From: an uncultured Dokdonia sp. | Lineage (GTDB): Bacteria > Bacteroidota > Bacteroidia > Flavobacteriales > Flavobacteriaceae | Assembly (NCBI RefSeq): GCF_947496725.1 | Contig: NZ_CANMDS010000003.1 | Coordinates: 496,001 to 560,000 of the forward strand | DNA length: 64,000 bases | Direction: 5' to 3' | Shown: positions 26,471 to 34,114 of the stretch, one piece after another | How the letters are laid out: each line of letters opens with the position of its first letter | How positions within the stretch are numbered: the stretch's first letter is position 1 | The notes under the pieces: generated by a model | Seen by the model: the letters and a program-made list of their open reading frames with translations, nothing else | The model's database searches: none | What the model was told of the DNA's origin: nothing | Translations under genes and position numbers: made by a program

Positions 26471-27217
26471 ATGAAAAAGTATATATACATAATTGCCCTA
26501 GTGATAGTTGCATTAGGATGTAGTTCTGACGGAACTAGCAGTGGTGAGTCTTTGAGCACAGCAGATAGTGTAGGTCAAGGCGGCTCACTTGCAACCTTTG
26601 TTATAAAAGGCAACTACCTCTATACGGTAGATAATGAAGATCTAAATGTATTTAATATTACAAATACAACAGAGCCAGTACTGGTTAATACGGTACGCAT
26701 AGGTTTTGATATTGAAACACTATTCAGCTACAGGGATTATCTTTATATAGGATCTCGTAATGGGATGTTTATTTATAGTGTAAATAATCCAGAGTTTCCA
26801 GAACAATTATCTTCTGTACAGCACTTCACTTCTTGTGATCCCGTGGTAGCAAATGATCAATATGCATTTGTAACCCTATGGAGTGACTTAGGTTGCAATG
26901 GTTTTGTAAATCAGCTAGAGGTGTATGACGTATCTGATGTACTCAATCCTATGCTTGTTAACGTTCGCCAACTCACATTCCCAAAAGGATTAGGCCTATA
27001 TGGTGATTACCTTATCGTATGTGATGATGAGATTAAAATATTTGATGTATCAAACCCTGCAGAATCTGTGCTAGTGCATAGTATTGATAAACTGGCATTT
27101 GATGTGATAATTCAAGGTGACTTGCTTATTGCAGTAGGTGAAAGTGGTGTATATCAATATAGTCTTGATGCTCAAAATATCACAAACACTTCACAATTAA
27201 GCACCATAAGTATCTAA
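26471..27217 (+). CDS. LVIVD-repeat-like lipoprotein
   Basis: 248 residues with a lipoprotein signal (MKKYIYIIALVIVALGCSSD). Repeated units read Y-L-Y-x-V-D...L-x-V-F-N-I-T-N...P-V-L-V (NYLYTVDNEDLNVFNITNTTEPVLVNTV, YLYIGSRNGMFIYSVNNPEFPEQLSSV, LEVYDVSDVLNPMLVNV, IKIFDVSNPAESVLVHSI), the pattern of LVIVD/YVTN-type beta-propellers. Likely on the cell surface or in the periplasm. Ligand unknown. Confidence 0.78.
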   Translation: MKKYIYIIALVIVALGCSSDGTSSGESLSTADSVGQGGSLATFVIKGNYLYTVDNEDLNVFNITNTTEPVLVNTVRIGFDIETLFSYRDYLYIGSRNGMFIYSVNNPEFPEQLSSVQHFTSCDPVVANDQYAFVTLWSDLGCNGFVNQLEVYDVSDVLNPMLVNVRQLTFPKGLGLYGDYLIVCDDEIKIFDVSNPAESVLVHSIDKLAFDVIIQGDLLIAVGESGVYQYSLDAQNITNTSQLSTISI

Positions 27218-27298
27218 AAGGTTTTATAAAATCTTAGTATTTCTTAAGTTGTCGTGGTATATTAGAGCTAATTAATCACTAATTATCAAAACCAAAAG

Positions 27299-27883
27299 AT
27301 GATGAAATACAGATTTATGACAATAGCCTTACTATCTCTAGCCACACTAGCGAGTTGTAAAGGTGATAAAAAAGAAAGCGAAGAAGTAATAGAAGTTGTT
27401 GAGGTAGAAGAAGTAGAAGTTATGCCAGAGATGCAAAAACTCACTTTAAAACTTGAACCTAAGAGTGACAGTAAAGCTTCTGGAAGTGTTGTTTTTAAAG
27501 AAGAAGACGGTGTTGTAAAATTTACAGCAGTAATAGGTGGACTAGATGAAGGTATGCACGCCATACACATACACGACAAGGCAGACTGTTCAAGCGCAGA
27601 TGGAAAATCTACAGGAGGACACTGGAACCCTACAAACGAGCAGCACGGTAAGTGGGGCGCAACAGAGGGATATCATAAAGGTGATATAGGTAACTTCCCA
27701 GCAGATGAAAACGGAAACGGAACCATCACAATGAGCACAGACCAGTGGTGTATAGGTTGTGGAGATCCTAAAAAAGATGTTGTAGGTAAAGCAATTATCG
27801 TACACCAAGGTACAGATGATTTTACATCGCAACCTAGTGGTGCTGCAGGAGCAAGAATTTCTTGCGGTGGTATTATTAAATAA
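27299..27883 (+). CDS. sodC: Cu/Zn superoxide dismutase, lipoprotein form
   Basis: Dismutates superoxide outside the cytoplasm. 194 residues; an ATG at 27299 is directly followed by a second one. The lipoprotein signal ends in LATLASC and is followed by an acidic Glu/Val linker. Copper and zinc ligands are visible: MHAIHIHDKADC (His-x-His), STGGHWNPTNEQHG, GYHKGDIGN with a following Asp, and AIIVHQGTDDF. The disulfide Cys pair (DKADCSS and ARISCGG) is present, plus two extra Cys in QWCIGCGDP. Single gene, ended by a strong terminator. Confidence 0.95.
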   Translation: MMKYRFMTIALLSLATLASCKGDKKESEEVIEVVEVEEVEVMPEMQKLTLKLEPKSDSKASGSVVFKEEDGVVKFTAVIGGLDEGMHAIHIHDKADCSSADGKSTGGHWNPTNEQHGKWGATEGYHKGDIGNFPADENGNGTITMSTDQWCIGCGDPKKDVVGKAIIVHQGTDDFTSQPSGAAGARISCGGIIK

Positions 27884-27901
27884 TTAATTGCACTATAAAA
27901 T

Positions 27902-27936
27902 AAAAAAGGCTCTTGCTTACCGCAAGAGCCTTTTTT
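27902..27936 (+). terminator. Intrinsic terminator of sodC
   Basis: AAAAAAGGCTCTTGC-TTAC-CGCAAGAGCCTTTTTT, 18 bp after the stop. Confidence 0.93.
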
Positions 27937-28033
27937 ATGGGTTATATTAGGTTATTACTGTCACTCACTTGATGCTTATACATTCCCACTTATATGCTTG
28001 TAAGCATATGCAGTTTCAAATAATAGAAGACAT

Positions 28034-28062
28034 AAAAAAAGCCCCCGCAAATGCGAGGGCTT
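28034..28062 (-). terminator. Intrinsic terminator of the nusB-DUF1573-yajC operon
   Basis: AAGCCC-C-CGCA-AA-TGCG-A-GGGCTT with an A-run on the plus strand (T-run on the minus strand), downstream of yajC. A separate small inverted repeat TATGCTT-GT-AAGCATA lies near 27993-28009. Confidence 0.85.
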
Positions 28063-28083
28063 ATATATAATAATTAGAAAAGA

Positions 28084-28383
28084 CTATTTCTTTGTTTCTA
28101 CAACGCTTTTGTTAAGCGACTGAGACATCTCAATAGATAGTGCAGATCTTTCAAACTTCATTTTACCAGACATTGTTTCCAATACACAGGTACCATTATC
28201 ATTAAGTTCTAAAATCTTACCGTGTAGACCACTTTTTGTAATTACACGATCACCCTTCTTAAGATCTTTATCAAAGTTCTTTTCTTGTTTGAGTTTCTTA
28301 CGTTGTGGTAATACTATAAAGAATACAATAAATACCGTAAACAATAAGAGAGGACCTAATATGCCCTGCAATCCTTCACCCAT
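28084..28383 (-). CDS. yajC: Preprotein translocase accessory subunit YajC
   Basis: 99 residues with one N-terminal membrane segment (GPLLLFTVFIVFFIVLPQRKKLKQEKNF) and a cytoplasmic domain KKGDRVITKSGLHGKILELNDNGTCVLE, the YajC hallmark. Associates with SecDF in the Sec translocon. Last gene of nusB-DUF1573-yajC, 5 bp after the DUF1573 stop. Confidence 0.95.
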   Translation of the reverse strand: MGEGLQGILGPLLLFTVFIVFFIVLPQRKKLKQEKNFDKDLKKGDRVITKSGLHGKILELNDNGTCVLETMSGKMKFERSALSIEMSQSLNKSVVETKK

Positions 28384-28388
28384 AATTC

Positions 28389-28847
28389 TTATTTAGCTGC
28401 TCCAGCAGCAGGGTTTACAAATGCCTTGATCTTTACAGTCTCTGTACCTCTCTCAGTATTTGCTTTGATTGTTACAGTTTTAGTTACTTGGTTAGTACCG
28501 CTACCGTTATATTTTACAAGAAGCTCACCTTTCTCACCTGGTGCAACTGGATTTTTAGAATATTCTGGTACTGTACATCCACAAGAACTCTTTGCGTCTA
28601 CAATTACTAGTGGTGCTTTACCTGTGTTAGTAAATGTAAATTTGTGCTCTACAGTGTTTCCTTTTTCAATGTTTCCGAAATCAAATTCAGTCTCATCAAA
28701 AGCGATTACTGGATATGTTGTAGCTTGAGCGTCTCTTGCCGCTGCAACTTCAACATTTTCTTCTTTTACTTTGCTCGCTGCATCCTCCTTACAAGAAGTA
28801 AATACCATAGCCGAAAGTACTCCTAATACTAATAAACCTTTTTTCAT
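28389..28847 (-). CDS. DUF1573 lipoprotein
   Basis: 152 residues. Lipoprotein signal MKKGLLVLGVLSAMVFTSCKED, then a DUF1573 Ig-like domain: FDETEFDFGNIEKGNTVEHKFTFTNTGKAPLVIVDAKSSCGCTVPEYSKNPVAPGEKGELLVKYN. The CGC motif is invariant in the family. Found between nusB and yajC across Bacteroidota; function is not established. Confidence 0.94.
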   Translation of the reverse strand: MKKGLLVLGVLSAMVFTSCKEDAASKVKEENVEVAAARDAQATTYPVIAFDETEFDFGNIEKGNTVEHKFTFTNTGKAPLVIVDAKSSCGCTVPEYSKNPVAPGEKGELLVKYNGSGTNQVTKTVTIKANTERGTETVKIKAFVNPAAGAAK

Positions 28848-28894
28848 TGTTGTTTTTTTATAAATAATGATTCGTAAAAATAAGAAAAAGTATA

Positions 28895-29839
28895 CTATTT
28901 TAAACCTCTACCCTCTTTCTTTAACCTTTTTTCTCGCTCATATTGTTTTACAAGCTTATCAAGTATACCGTTTATAAAGATGCTACTCTTAGGTGTTGAG
29001 TATTCCTTAGAGATTTCTAAGTACTCATTTATAGTCACTTTAACAGGTATAGTAGGGAATTTTAAAAACTCACAAAGTGCCATTTTTATAAGCACCATAT
29101 CTACATCTGCGATACGTTCTTTATCCCAGTTTGGTGTGTTTTCTGTAATCTCGTTTGCTAGAAAAGTCTCATTTGCAACCGTCTTCTCTAGTAACTCTGT
29201 ACCAAAATGTACATCCTCCTCATTTTTAAATAAGCTAGGTAGTAATGAAGACTCTGGTGATGCCGGTTTTAGCTTGCCCAGTCTTCTTAGCACTGCCATA
29301 TTAATCATAGGCAAGTCATCTATCCAGGTAAGGCGTGCATCTTCTATATAATCATATAGCTTATCATTAGGCGCTATTATCTCTGTATATAAATCTATAA
29401 TAAGCTTACGATCTATTTTAAAAGTAGTCTCCTCCTCTTCCATATATGAGGCATAGCGATCACTAGCTACAATCTCGTTATATATGATAGCAACATACTC
29501 ATCATTCTGTCTCCAGTGTTTGAGTTTACGCTTGCTTATTTCATCACGTAGCTCACCATTGTCAGACAGTTTAGTCAAGACCTGGTTGTTAATGAATTTT
29601 GTGTTGGGATTTTTTTCTTCTTCGGTAGCTAGAATCTTTTTAGAGATTTTTTCTTGTTCCGCTTTCGCGAAAGCGTGAACCTCCACCATCAAATCTAGCA
29701 TTAAGAGATACAGATTGTACATCTGGTTCATACTCTCTACTGTAAATTTATCTTCATTTTGAAGATCAAACTGCTCCTTACTCCCAAGGGCGTAAATGGT
29801 TTGCATTACTTTGACACGGATATGGCGTCTGTTTAACAT
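28895..29839 (-). CDS. nusB: Transcription antitermination/rRNA processing factor NusB
   Basis: 314 residues, about twice the E. coli length because of the N-terminal extension usual in Bacteroidota. The start MLNRRHIRVKVMQTIYAL and the C-terminal NusB fold (DVDMVLIKMALCEFLKFPTIPVKVTINEYLEISKEYSTPKSSIFINGILDKL) are diagnostic. Binds boxA RNA with NusE/S10. Palindromic repeat copy 8 at 29660-29675 encodes AFAKA in the extension (EVHAFAKAEQEK). First gene of the operon, with a TAnnTTTG element upstream. Confidence 0.95.
   Translation of the reverse strand: MLNRRHIRVKVMQTIYALGSKEQFDLQNEDKFTVESMNQMYNLYLLMLDLMVEVHAFAKAEQEKISKKILATEEEKNPNTKFINNQVLTKLSDNGELRDEISKRKLKHWRQNDEYVAIIYNEIVASDRYASYMEEEETTFKIDRKLIIDLYTEIIAPNDKLYDYIEDARLTWIDDLPMINMAVLRRLGKLKPASPESSLLPSLFKNEEDVHFGTELLEKTVANETFLANEITENTPNWDKERIADVDMVLIKMALCEFLKFPTIPVKVTINEYLEISKEYSTPKSSIFINGILDKLVKQYEREKRLKKEGRGLK
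29660..29676. repeat. Palindromic repeat copy 8 (inside nusB)
   Basis: Exact core GCTTTCGCGAAAGC at 29661-29674, read as AFAKA. Confidence 0.95.
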
Positions 29840-29896
29840 AGCAACAAAGAACTTTTATAGTTATAAAAACGAATTATGGTCATTTTTAAATCGGTG

Positions 29897-29904
29897 CAAA
29901 AATA
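29897..29904 (-). promoter_or_regulatory. -7 promoter element of nusB operon
   Basis: TATTTTTG on the minus strand matches TAnnTTTG, 58 bp before the nusB start. A clear -33 TTG is not visible. Confidence 0.45.
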
Positions 29905-30017
29905 CGGTATTTCTAAAAGTATCATCACATATTATCAATTATGTTACAGGAAAATTTGGCTCGCACAGGTCTTAAAAAAAACCGACCTTAGCGCTTCAAA
30001 AAAATTGCAGTACGGTG

Positions 30018-31775
30018 ATGGGTGCATTAAAATCTCTTAACAAATATTTTTTACGTTATAAATGGCGTCTTATAGCCGGTTTCTTTATAGTTATCGCGGC
30101 TCGTGTCTTTGCCGTTTTTAATGTAGATATTGTAGGTGATATCGTAAATGATGTTGAGACTTACATAAAAAGTGGAGACACAAACCTAGATGGCCTCAAA
30201 GATAGTATGCTTTTAAAACTGGGTTTACTTCTAGGTGCTGCCCTACTCTCTGGTTTTTTTACATTCTTAATGAGACAACTCATCATTGTAGTCTCTAGAT
30301 TTATAGAGGCAGATCTTAAAGATGATGTCTATGCACAGTACCAGCGTCTCAGCCTAGGTTTTTATAAAAAAAATAGAACTGGTGACCTTATGAACCGCAT
30401 CTCTGAAGATGTAACAAAAGTACGTATGTACGTAGGTCCTGCAATTATGTATCTTCTACAAGCACTTGTACTCTTTGCAGTTGTGATACCTTATATGGTG
30501 CGTATGGCGCCATCGCTAGCCGCATATACCTTAATACCCTTACCAGTTTTATCTATCGCTATTTATAAACTAAGCCGCGCGATACACGTGCGCAGTACTA
30601 TAGTTCAAGAGTACCTGTCTAAACTTACTACGTTTACACAAGAGTCTTTTAGCGGTATATCTGTCATAAAAGCATATACACTAGAGCCTAATACGTTTAG
30701 AGACTTTGCAACACTTAGCGAAGACAGCAAGCAAAAAAATCTTGACCTTGTAAAAGTGCAGGCCTTTTTCTTCCCACTTATGATAGGGCTCATAGGTGCG
30801 AGTAACCTCATTGTGATATTTGTAGGAGGACAACAGTACATAGATGGTACTATACCAGAACTAGGCACGCTTGTAGAGTTTATAATGTATGTAAATATGC
30901 TCACCTGGCCAGTTGCTACTGTAGGTTGGGTAACCTCTATTATAAAAGCAGCAGAGGCTTCTCAAGTACGCATTAATGAATTTTTAGAAATCGAACCAGA
31001 TATCGTAAATACCATTACAGAGCACACACCTATAAATGGTGCTATCGCTTTTAAGAATGTCACTTTTACGTATGAAGACACACTCATTACCGCTCTTAAG
31101 GATATAAGCTTTACAGTACAACCAGGGCAAACACTTGCTATAATAGGGCCTACTGGTTCTGGTAAATCTACCATTTTAGAACTTATAGGGCGTCTCTATG
31201 ATGTTACAGACGGAACCATTGCCATAGATGGGACAGCTATAAAAAACCTTAATCTCAATGATTTTCGTTCTGAGATAGGTTATGTACCTCAAGATGCCTT
31301 CTTATTTTCTGATACCATAGGTGAGAATATAAAATTTGGGAAGACAGATGCTAGTGATGAAGAGGTTTACGCTTTCGCGAAAGCGGCCTCCGTACACCAC
31401 AACATAATAGACTTTAAGGATGGGTATGACACCGTACTTGGTGAGCGGGGCATTACCTTATCTGGAGGACAGAAACAACGTGTATCTATCGCAAGAGCGC
31501 TTATAGGATCTCCTAAAATCTTATTACTAGATGACTCGTTAAGCGCAGTAGATACCGAGACAGAAGAAGAAATACTCAATAACTTACAGCAGCTCACAAC
31601 AAATACAACCACTATTATCGTGAGCCACAGAATCTCATCTGCAAAAAATGCCGATCAGATTATCATTCTCGAAGATGGTAAAATAACCCAGCAAGGCTCT
31701 CATAATCAATTAATAACAGAAGAGGGCTACTATAAAGAGTTGTATGTAAAGCAGCTGGACGAGAAAGAAATGTAA
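30018..31775 (+). CDS. ABC transporter, fused permease and ATPase (MsbA/MdlB-like exporter)
   Basis: 585 residues from the ATG at 30018, the size of a half-transporter that works as a dimer. Residues 1-320 hold six membrane helices. The ATPase domain shows Walker A IIGPTGSGKSTIL, Q-loop GYVPQDAFLFSD, signature LSGGQKQR, Walker B KILLLDDSLSAVD and switch His in IVSHRISS. Substrate unknown; lipid or drug export is typical. Copy 9 of the palindromic repeat encodes AFAKA in EEVYAFAKAASVHHNII, a region where other exporters have residues such as EAAKAA, again without a length change. A second GTG start sits one codon upstream. Confidence 0.94.
   Translation: MGALKSLNKYFLRYKWRLIAGFFIVIAARVFAVFNVDIVGDIVNDVETYIKSGDTNLDGLKDSMLLKLGLLLGAALLSGFFTFLMRQLIIVVSRFIEADLKDDVYAQYQRLSLGFYKKNRTGDLMNRISEDVTKVRMYVGPAIMYLLQALVLFAVVIPYMVRMAPSLAAYTLIPLPVLSIAIYKLSRAIHVRSTIVQEYLSKLTTFTQESFSGISVIKAYTLEPNTFRDFATLSEDSKQKNLDLVKVQAFFFPLMIGLIGASNLIVIFVGGQQYIDGTIPELGTLVEFIMYVNMLTWPVATVGWVTSIIKAAEASQVRINEFLEIEPDIVNTITEHTPINGAIAFKNVTFTYEDTLITALKDISFTVQPGQTLAIIGPTGSGKSTILELIGRLYDVTDGTIAIDGTAIKNLNLNDFRSEIGYVPQDAFLFSDTIGENIKFGKTDASDEEVYAFAKAASVHHNIIDFKDGYDTVLGERGITLSGGQKQRVSIARALIGSPKILLLDDSLSAVDTETEEEILNNLQQLTTNTTTIIVSHRISSAKNADQIIILEDGKITQQGSHNQLITEEGYYKELYVKQLDEKEM
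31368..31387. repeat. Palindromic repeat copy 9 (inside ABC exporter gene)
   Basis: Exact core 31371-31384 with left TAC; right flank GGC. Read as YAFAKA. Confidence 0.95.
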
Positions 31776-31788
31776 AAAATAATTGGGC

Positions 31789-31813
31789 AATGGTATATTT
31801 TTTACCATTTTTG
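31789..31813 (+). terminator. Weak terminator-like hairpin after ABC gene
   Basis: AATGGTA-N7-TACCATT followed by TTTTG, in the 76-bp gap before the PUR gene. Stem is AT-rich, so the call is tentative. Confidence 0.35.
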
Positions 31814-31851
31814 AAACAACAAACACACAATCCAAAACAAGAAGGACCATT

Positions 31852-32250
31852 ATGAGTGATTACGACGGAAGAGACAATGAAGAGATTTTTTCAAAAGTAC
31901 TTAGAGCAGGACGACGCACGTACTTCTTTGATGTAAGATCTACAAAGGCAGGAGATTATTACCTTACCATTACAGAGAGTAAAAAGTTTACTAATGATGA
32001 TGGTTCTTTCCACTTTAAGAAACACAAAATATATTTATATAAAGAAGACTTTGCTGGATTTACAGAAAATCTTAATGAGATGACTTCTTACATACTAGAA
32101 GAAAAAGGTGAAGAAGTAATATCTGACCGTCACCAGAATGATTACTCAAGGCCTGTAGCATCAGAAGTGGTAGACTCTGGAGGTGTAACCTCAGAAGAGC
32201 CTACTGCAACGGCAGATAAGTTTACAGATGTAAGCTTTGATGATATATAA
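31852..32250 (+). CDS. PUR-family (DUF3276) DNA/RNA-binding protein
   Basis: 132 residues from the ATG at 31852 (MSDYDGRDNEEIFSKVLRAG); a TTG-started extension upstream overlaps a hairpin and is unlikely. The PUR-alpha-like core is clear: GRRTYFFDVRSTKAGDYYLTITESKK and FHFKKHKIYLYKEDFAGFTENLNEMTSYIL. The C-terminal 40 residues are acidic and Ser/Thr/Val-rich. Bacteroidota PUR proteins bind single-stranded nucleic acids; targets are unknown. Ends in a bidirectional terminator. Confidence 0.92.
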   Translation: MSDYDGRDNEEIFSKVLRAGRRTYFFDVRSTKAGDYYLTITESKKFTNDDGSFHFKKHKIYLYKEDFAGFTENLNEMTSYILEEKGEEVISDRHQNDYSRPVASEVVDSGGVTSEEPTATADKFTDVSFDDI

Positions 32251-32269
32251 GCCCTAGCATAAATTAAAT

Positions 32270-32300
32270 AAAAAAGCCACGTTTATGACGTGGCTTTTTT
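32270..32300. terminator. Bidirectional intrinsic terminator
   Basis: AAAAAAGCCACGT-TTATG-ACGTGGCTTTTTT between convergent genes. Confidence 0.93.
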
Positions 32301-32322
32301 ATTGATCTAGGTTAAAAATCTT

Positions 32323-33462
32323 TTAGTTAAATATGATAGGTATTTCCACAAGACTATTTGGTCTTATGTCTCCAGTACTCGCTGTTTGTATTACCGTTAA
32401 ATCTCTATTGAGAATTACCACTACCCCTTGAGTCTCTCCATCTACTTCTATAGTACCCATTACAATATAATAAGATGTAAACTGCGCTATATCTGTATTG
32501 CGTATGTTTATACTCATCCCAGTCTGGTCTAAAATAGTATTGATAAGACCTACCTCTGTATAATTACTAATACTGTTTGTATTATAATTATAAGTATTAG
32601 TAATTTTACCTGTTACATCTTTAAATGCAAGCTCTTGAGCTAGTGCTTTTGTTTGATTAAATCCATCTGTGACCGTAAAACCTTCTGGAAATGAAGTCTG
32701 CTCACTTATCGCAAGTGTTTCAAAATCTAGTGTGGCGTGAGAAAGAGAGGTTCCATTAAAATCAAATAAGTACATCACGTCAAGATTCTCATCATATATG
32801 TAAGCGCCATATTGATCTATATCCCACACTCCTACTGCATCACCAATGTCTGCATTGTGAACAAATAGCTTCTTTACCCCGGAAAGAGTGTCTGTTCCCA
32901 CAATAAATGTCTTGTCACCCTTTGCCATTATACTAGATGCTGCATTGCTTACAGAAACATTACCTATATAAGCTTCTGTAATTACAGCAGTAGTCTTATT
33001 ATAGGTACTTATATATAGGTTACAACAGGTACTTGACCCATCTACATAATAAGTAATAATCTTATTTCCTGTATTTGTTGTGTAAAGCTCAAATTCATTT
33101 ACAGGATTAGATGGTGTAAAGTAATCACTATATACCTCTTGATTTCCATTAACGACACCATATGTAATAAACTGAGAAGTAGGTATGCCAGAAGCTATCG
33201 CTATGCGATCCCCAATGGTATTCCTTAAAAAACCAAACTCAAAGCCTATTTCTTCTTGTAAATTAATGGTTGTACTTTCTTCATTAAGATAATTCCAAGT
33301 AACTACATTACCACTAGATCCAGTAACTAAATTGTCTCCTATTATTGCTATTTGAGCCAGTGAGGTATTTACATCAGACTCGGGCATACTAGCCGTATCG
33401 TCGTCATTATTACAGGCCGTAACGCCAAGAAGTAAAAAAGGTAAAAATTTAAAAAATCTCAT
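32323..33462 (-). CDS. Lipoprotein of unknown function (possible beta-propeller)
   Basis: 379 residues, lipoprotein signal MRFFKFLPFLLLGVTACNND. The mature part is rich in aromatic and Thr/Asn beta strands with recurring units (IAIIGDNLVTGSSGNVVTWNYLN, KTFIVGTDTLSGVKKLFVHN, YIYDENLDVMYLFDFNGTSLSHATLDF), suggesting a propeller, but no family is recognised. One CC pair (SSTCCNLYIS) is present. Followed (upstream in coordinates) by a terminator; the RidA lipoprotein gene lies 37 bp before its start and may be co-transcribed. Confidence 0.75.
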   Translation of the reverse strand: MRFFKFLPFLLLGVTACNNDDDTASMPESDVNTSLAQIAIIGDNLVTGSSGNVVTWNYLNEESTTINLQEEIGFEFGFLRNTIGDRIAIASGIPTSQFITYGVVNGNQEVYSDYFTPSNPVNEFELYTTNTGNKIITYYVDGSSTCCNLYISTYNKTTAVITEAYIGNVSVSNAASSIMAKGDKTFIVGTDTLSGVKKLFVHNADIGDAVGVWDIDQYGAYIYDENLDVMYLFDFNGTSLSHATLDFETLAISEQTSFPEGFTVTDGFNQTKALAQELAFKDVTGKITNTYNYNTNSISNYTEVGLINTILDQTGMSINIRNTDIAQFTSYYIVMGTIEVDGETQGVVVILNRDLTVIQTASTGDIRPNSLVEIPIIFN

Positions 33463-33499
33463 TGATAGATGATGTTTTAATTTATTGATTAAAAGTAAG

Positions 33500-33988
33500 T
33501 TATTTCTTTCTTACTGCTATAACTTCAATCTCAATTTTTGCTCCTGCAGCCAGTGCCTTTGCTGCAAAGGTGGTTCTCGCAGGCTTTTGTGGCAAGTACG
33601 ATTTATAGATAGCGTTAAATGTTGCAAAGTCCTCAATATCTTCTAGCACAACCATTGCTTTTACAACATCTGTCATTTCTAGATTGTGATGTGCAAGCAC
33701 CGCTTTTATGTTTTCTAAGGTTTGCTTTGTTTCGGCTTCAATGCCGCCTGTTACGAGTGTTCTCGTGCTTTGATCCATCCCTATTTGTCCAGATAGAAAA
33801 TACATATCACCTACTTGCACAACATCAGAAAATGGTGCGTCTGCCTTAGTGGGTTCGTGAGACGTGTGGAACACTGGTGCTCTCTTCTCCATATGACCTT
33901 CTGGAGGTGGTGTGTGGGGTCTTTGTAACTCCTCCTTACAAGATGTGAGTAAAAGCATCCCAAAGATTGTCAATATAATAGGTCTCAT
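33500..33988 (-). CDS. RidA/YjgF-family protein with lipoprotein signal
   Basis: 162 residues. RidA proteins deaminate reactive enamine/imine intermediates. Residues about 45-162 are a full RidA domain: YFLSGQIGMD, TKQTLENIKAVLAHHNLEMTDVVKAMVVLEDIEDFATFNAIYKSYL, and PARTTFAAKALAAGAKIEIEVIAV with the catalytic Arg and the Glu. Most RidA proteins are cytosolic; this one begins MRPIILTIFGMLLLTSCKEE, a lipoprotein signal with a Cys at residue 17, so it should be on the membrane outside the cytoplasm. Substrate unknown there. Confidence 0.9.
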   Translation of the reverse strand: MRPIILTIFGMLLLTSCKEELQRPHTPPPEGHMEKRAPVFHTSHEPTKADAPFSDVVQVGDMYFLSGQIGMDQSTRTLVTGGIEAETKQTLENIKAVLAHHNLEMTDVVKAMVVLEDIEDFATFNAIYKSYLPQKPARTTFAAKALAAGAKIEIEVIAVRKK

Positions 33989-34078
33989 AGTTATATATTT
34001 TGGTAATAAATGTACGGATAGATAGCAACATTTTTTAACTATTATGTATTTTTAAACTTTGAGATAAATGCGATTTAG

Positions 34079-34098
34079 TACGCTTTCGCGAAAGCGTA
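34079..34098. repeat. Palindromic repeat copy 10 (upstream of HerA-like gene)
   Basis: Exact 20-mer TACGCTTTCGCGAAAGCGTA, 16 bp before the ATG at 34115, in a divergent intergenic region. Confidence 0.95.
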
Positions 34099-34114
34099 AA
34101 CACAACAATCTACT

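Noticed and set aside
27993-28009. Small inverted repeat TATGCTT-GT-AAGCATA between sodC and yajC
   Set aside because: Two proper terminators already close both genes; no T-run and no other copy was seen.
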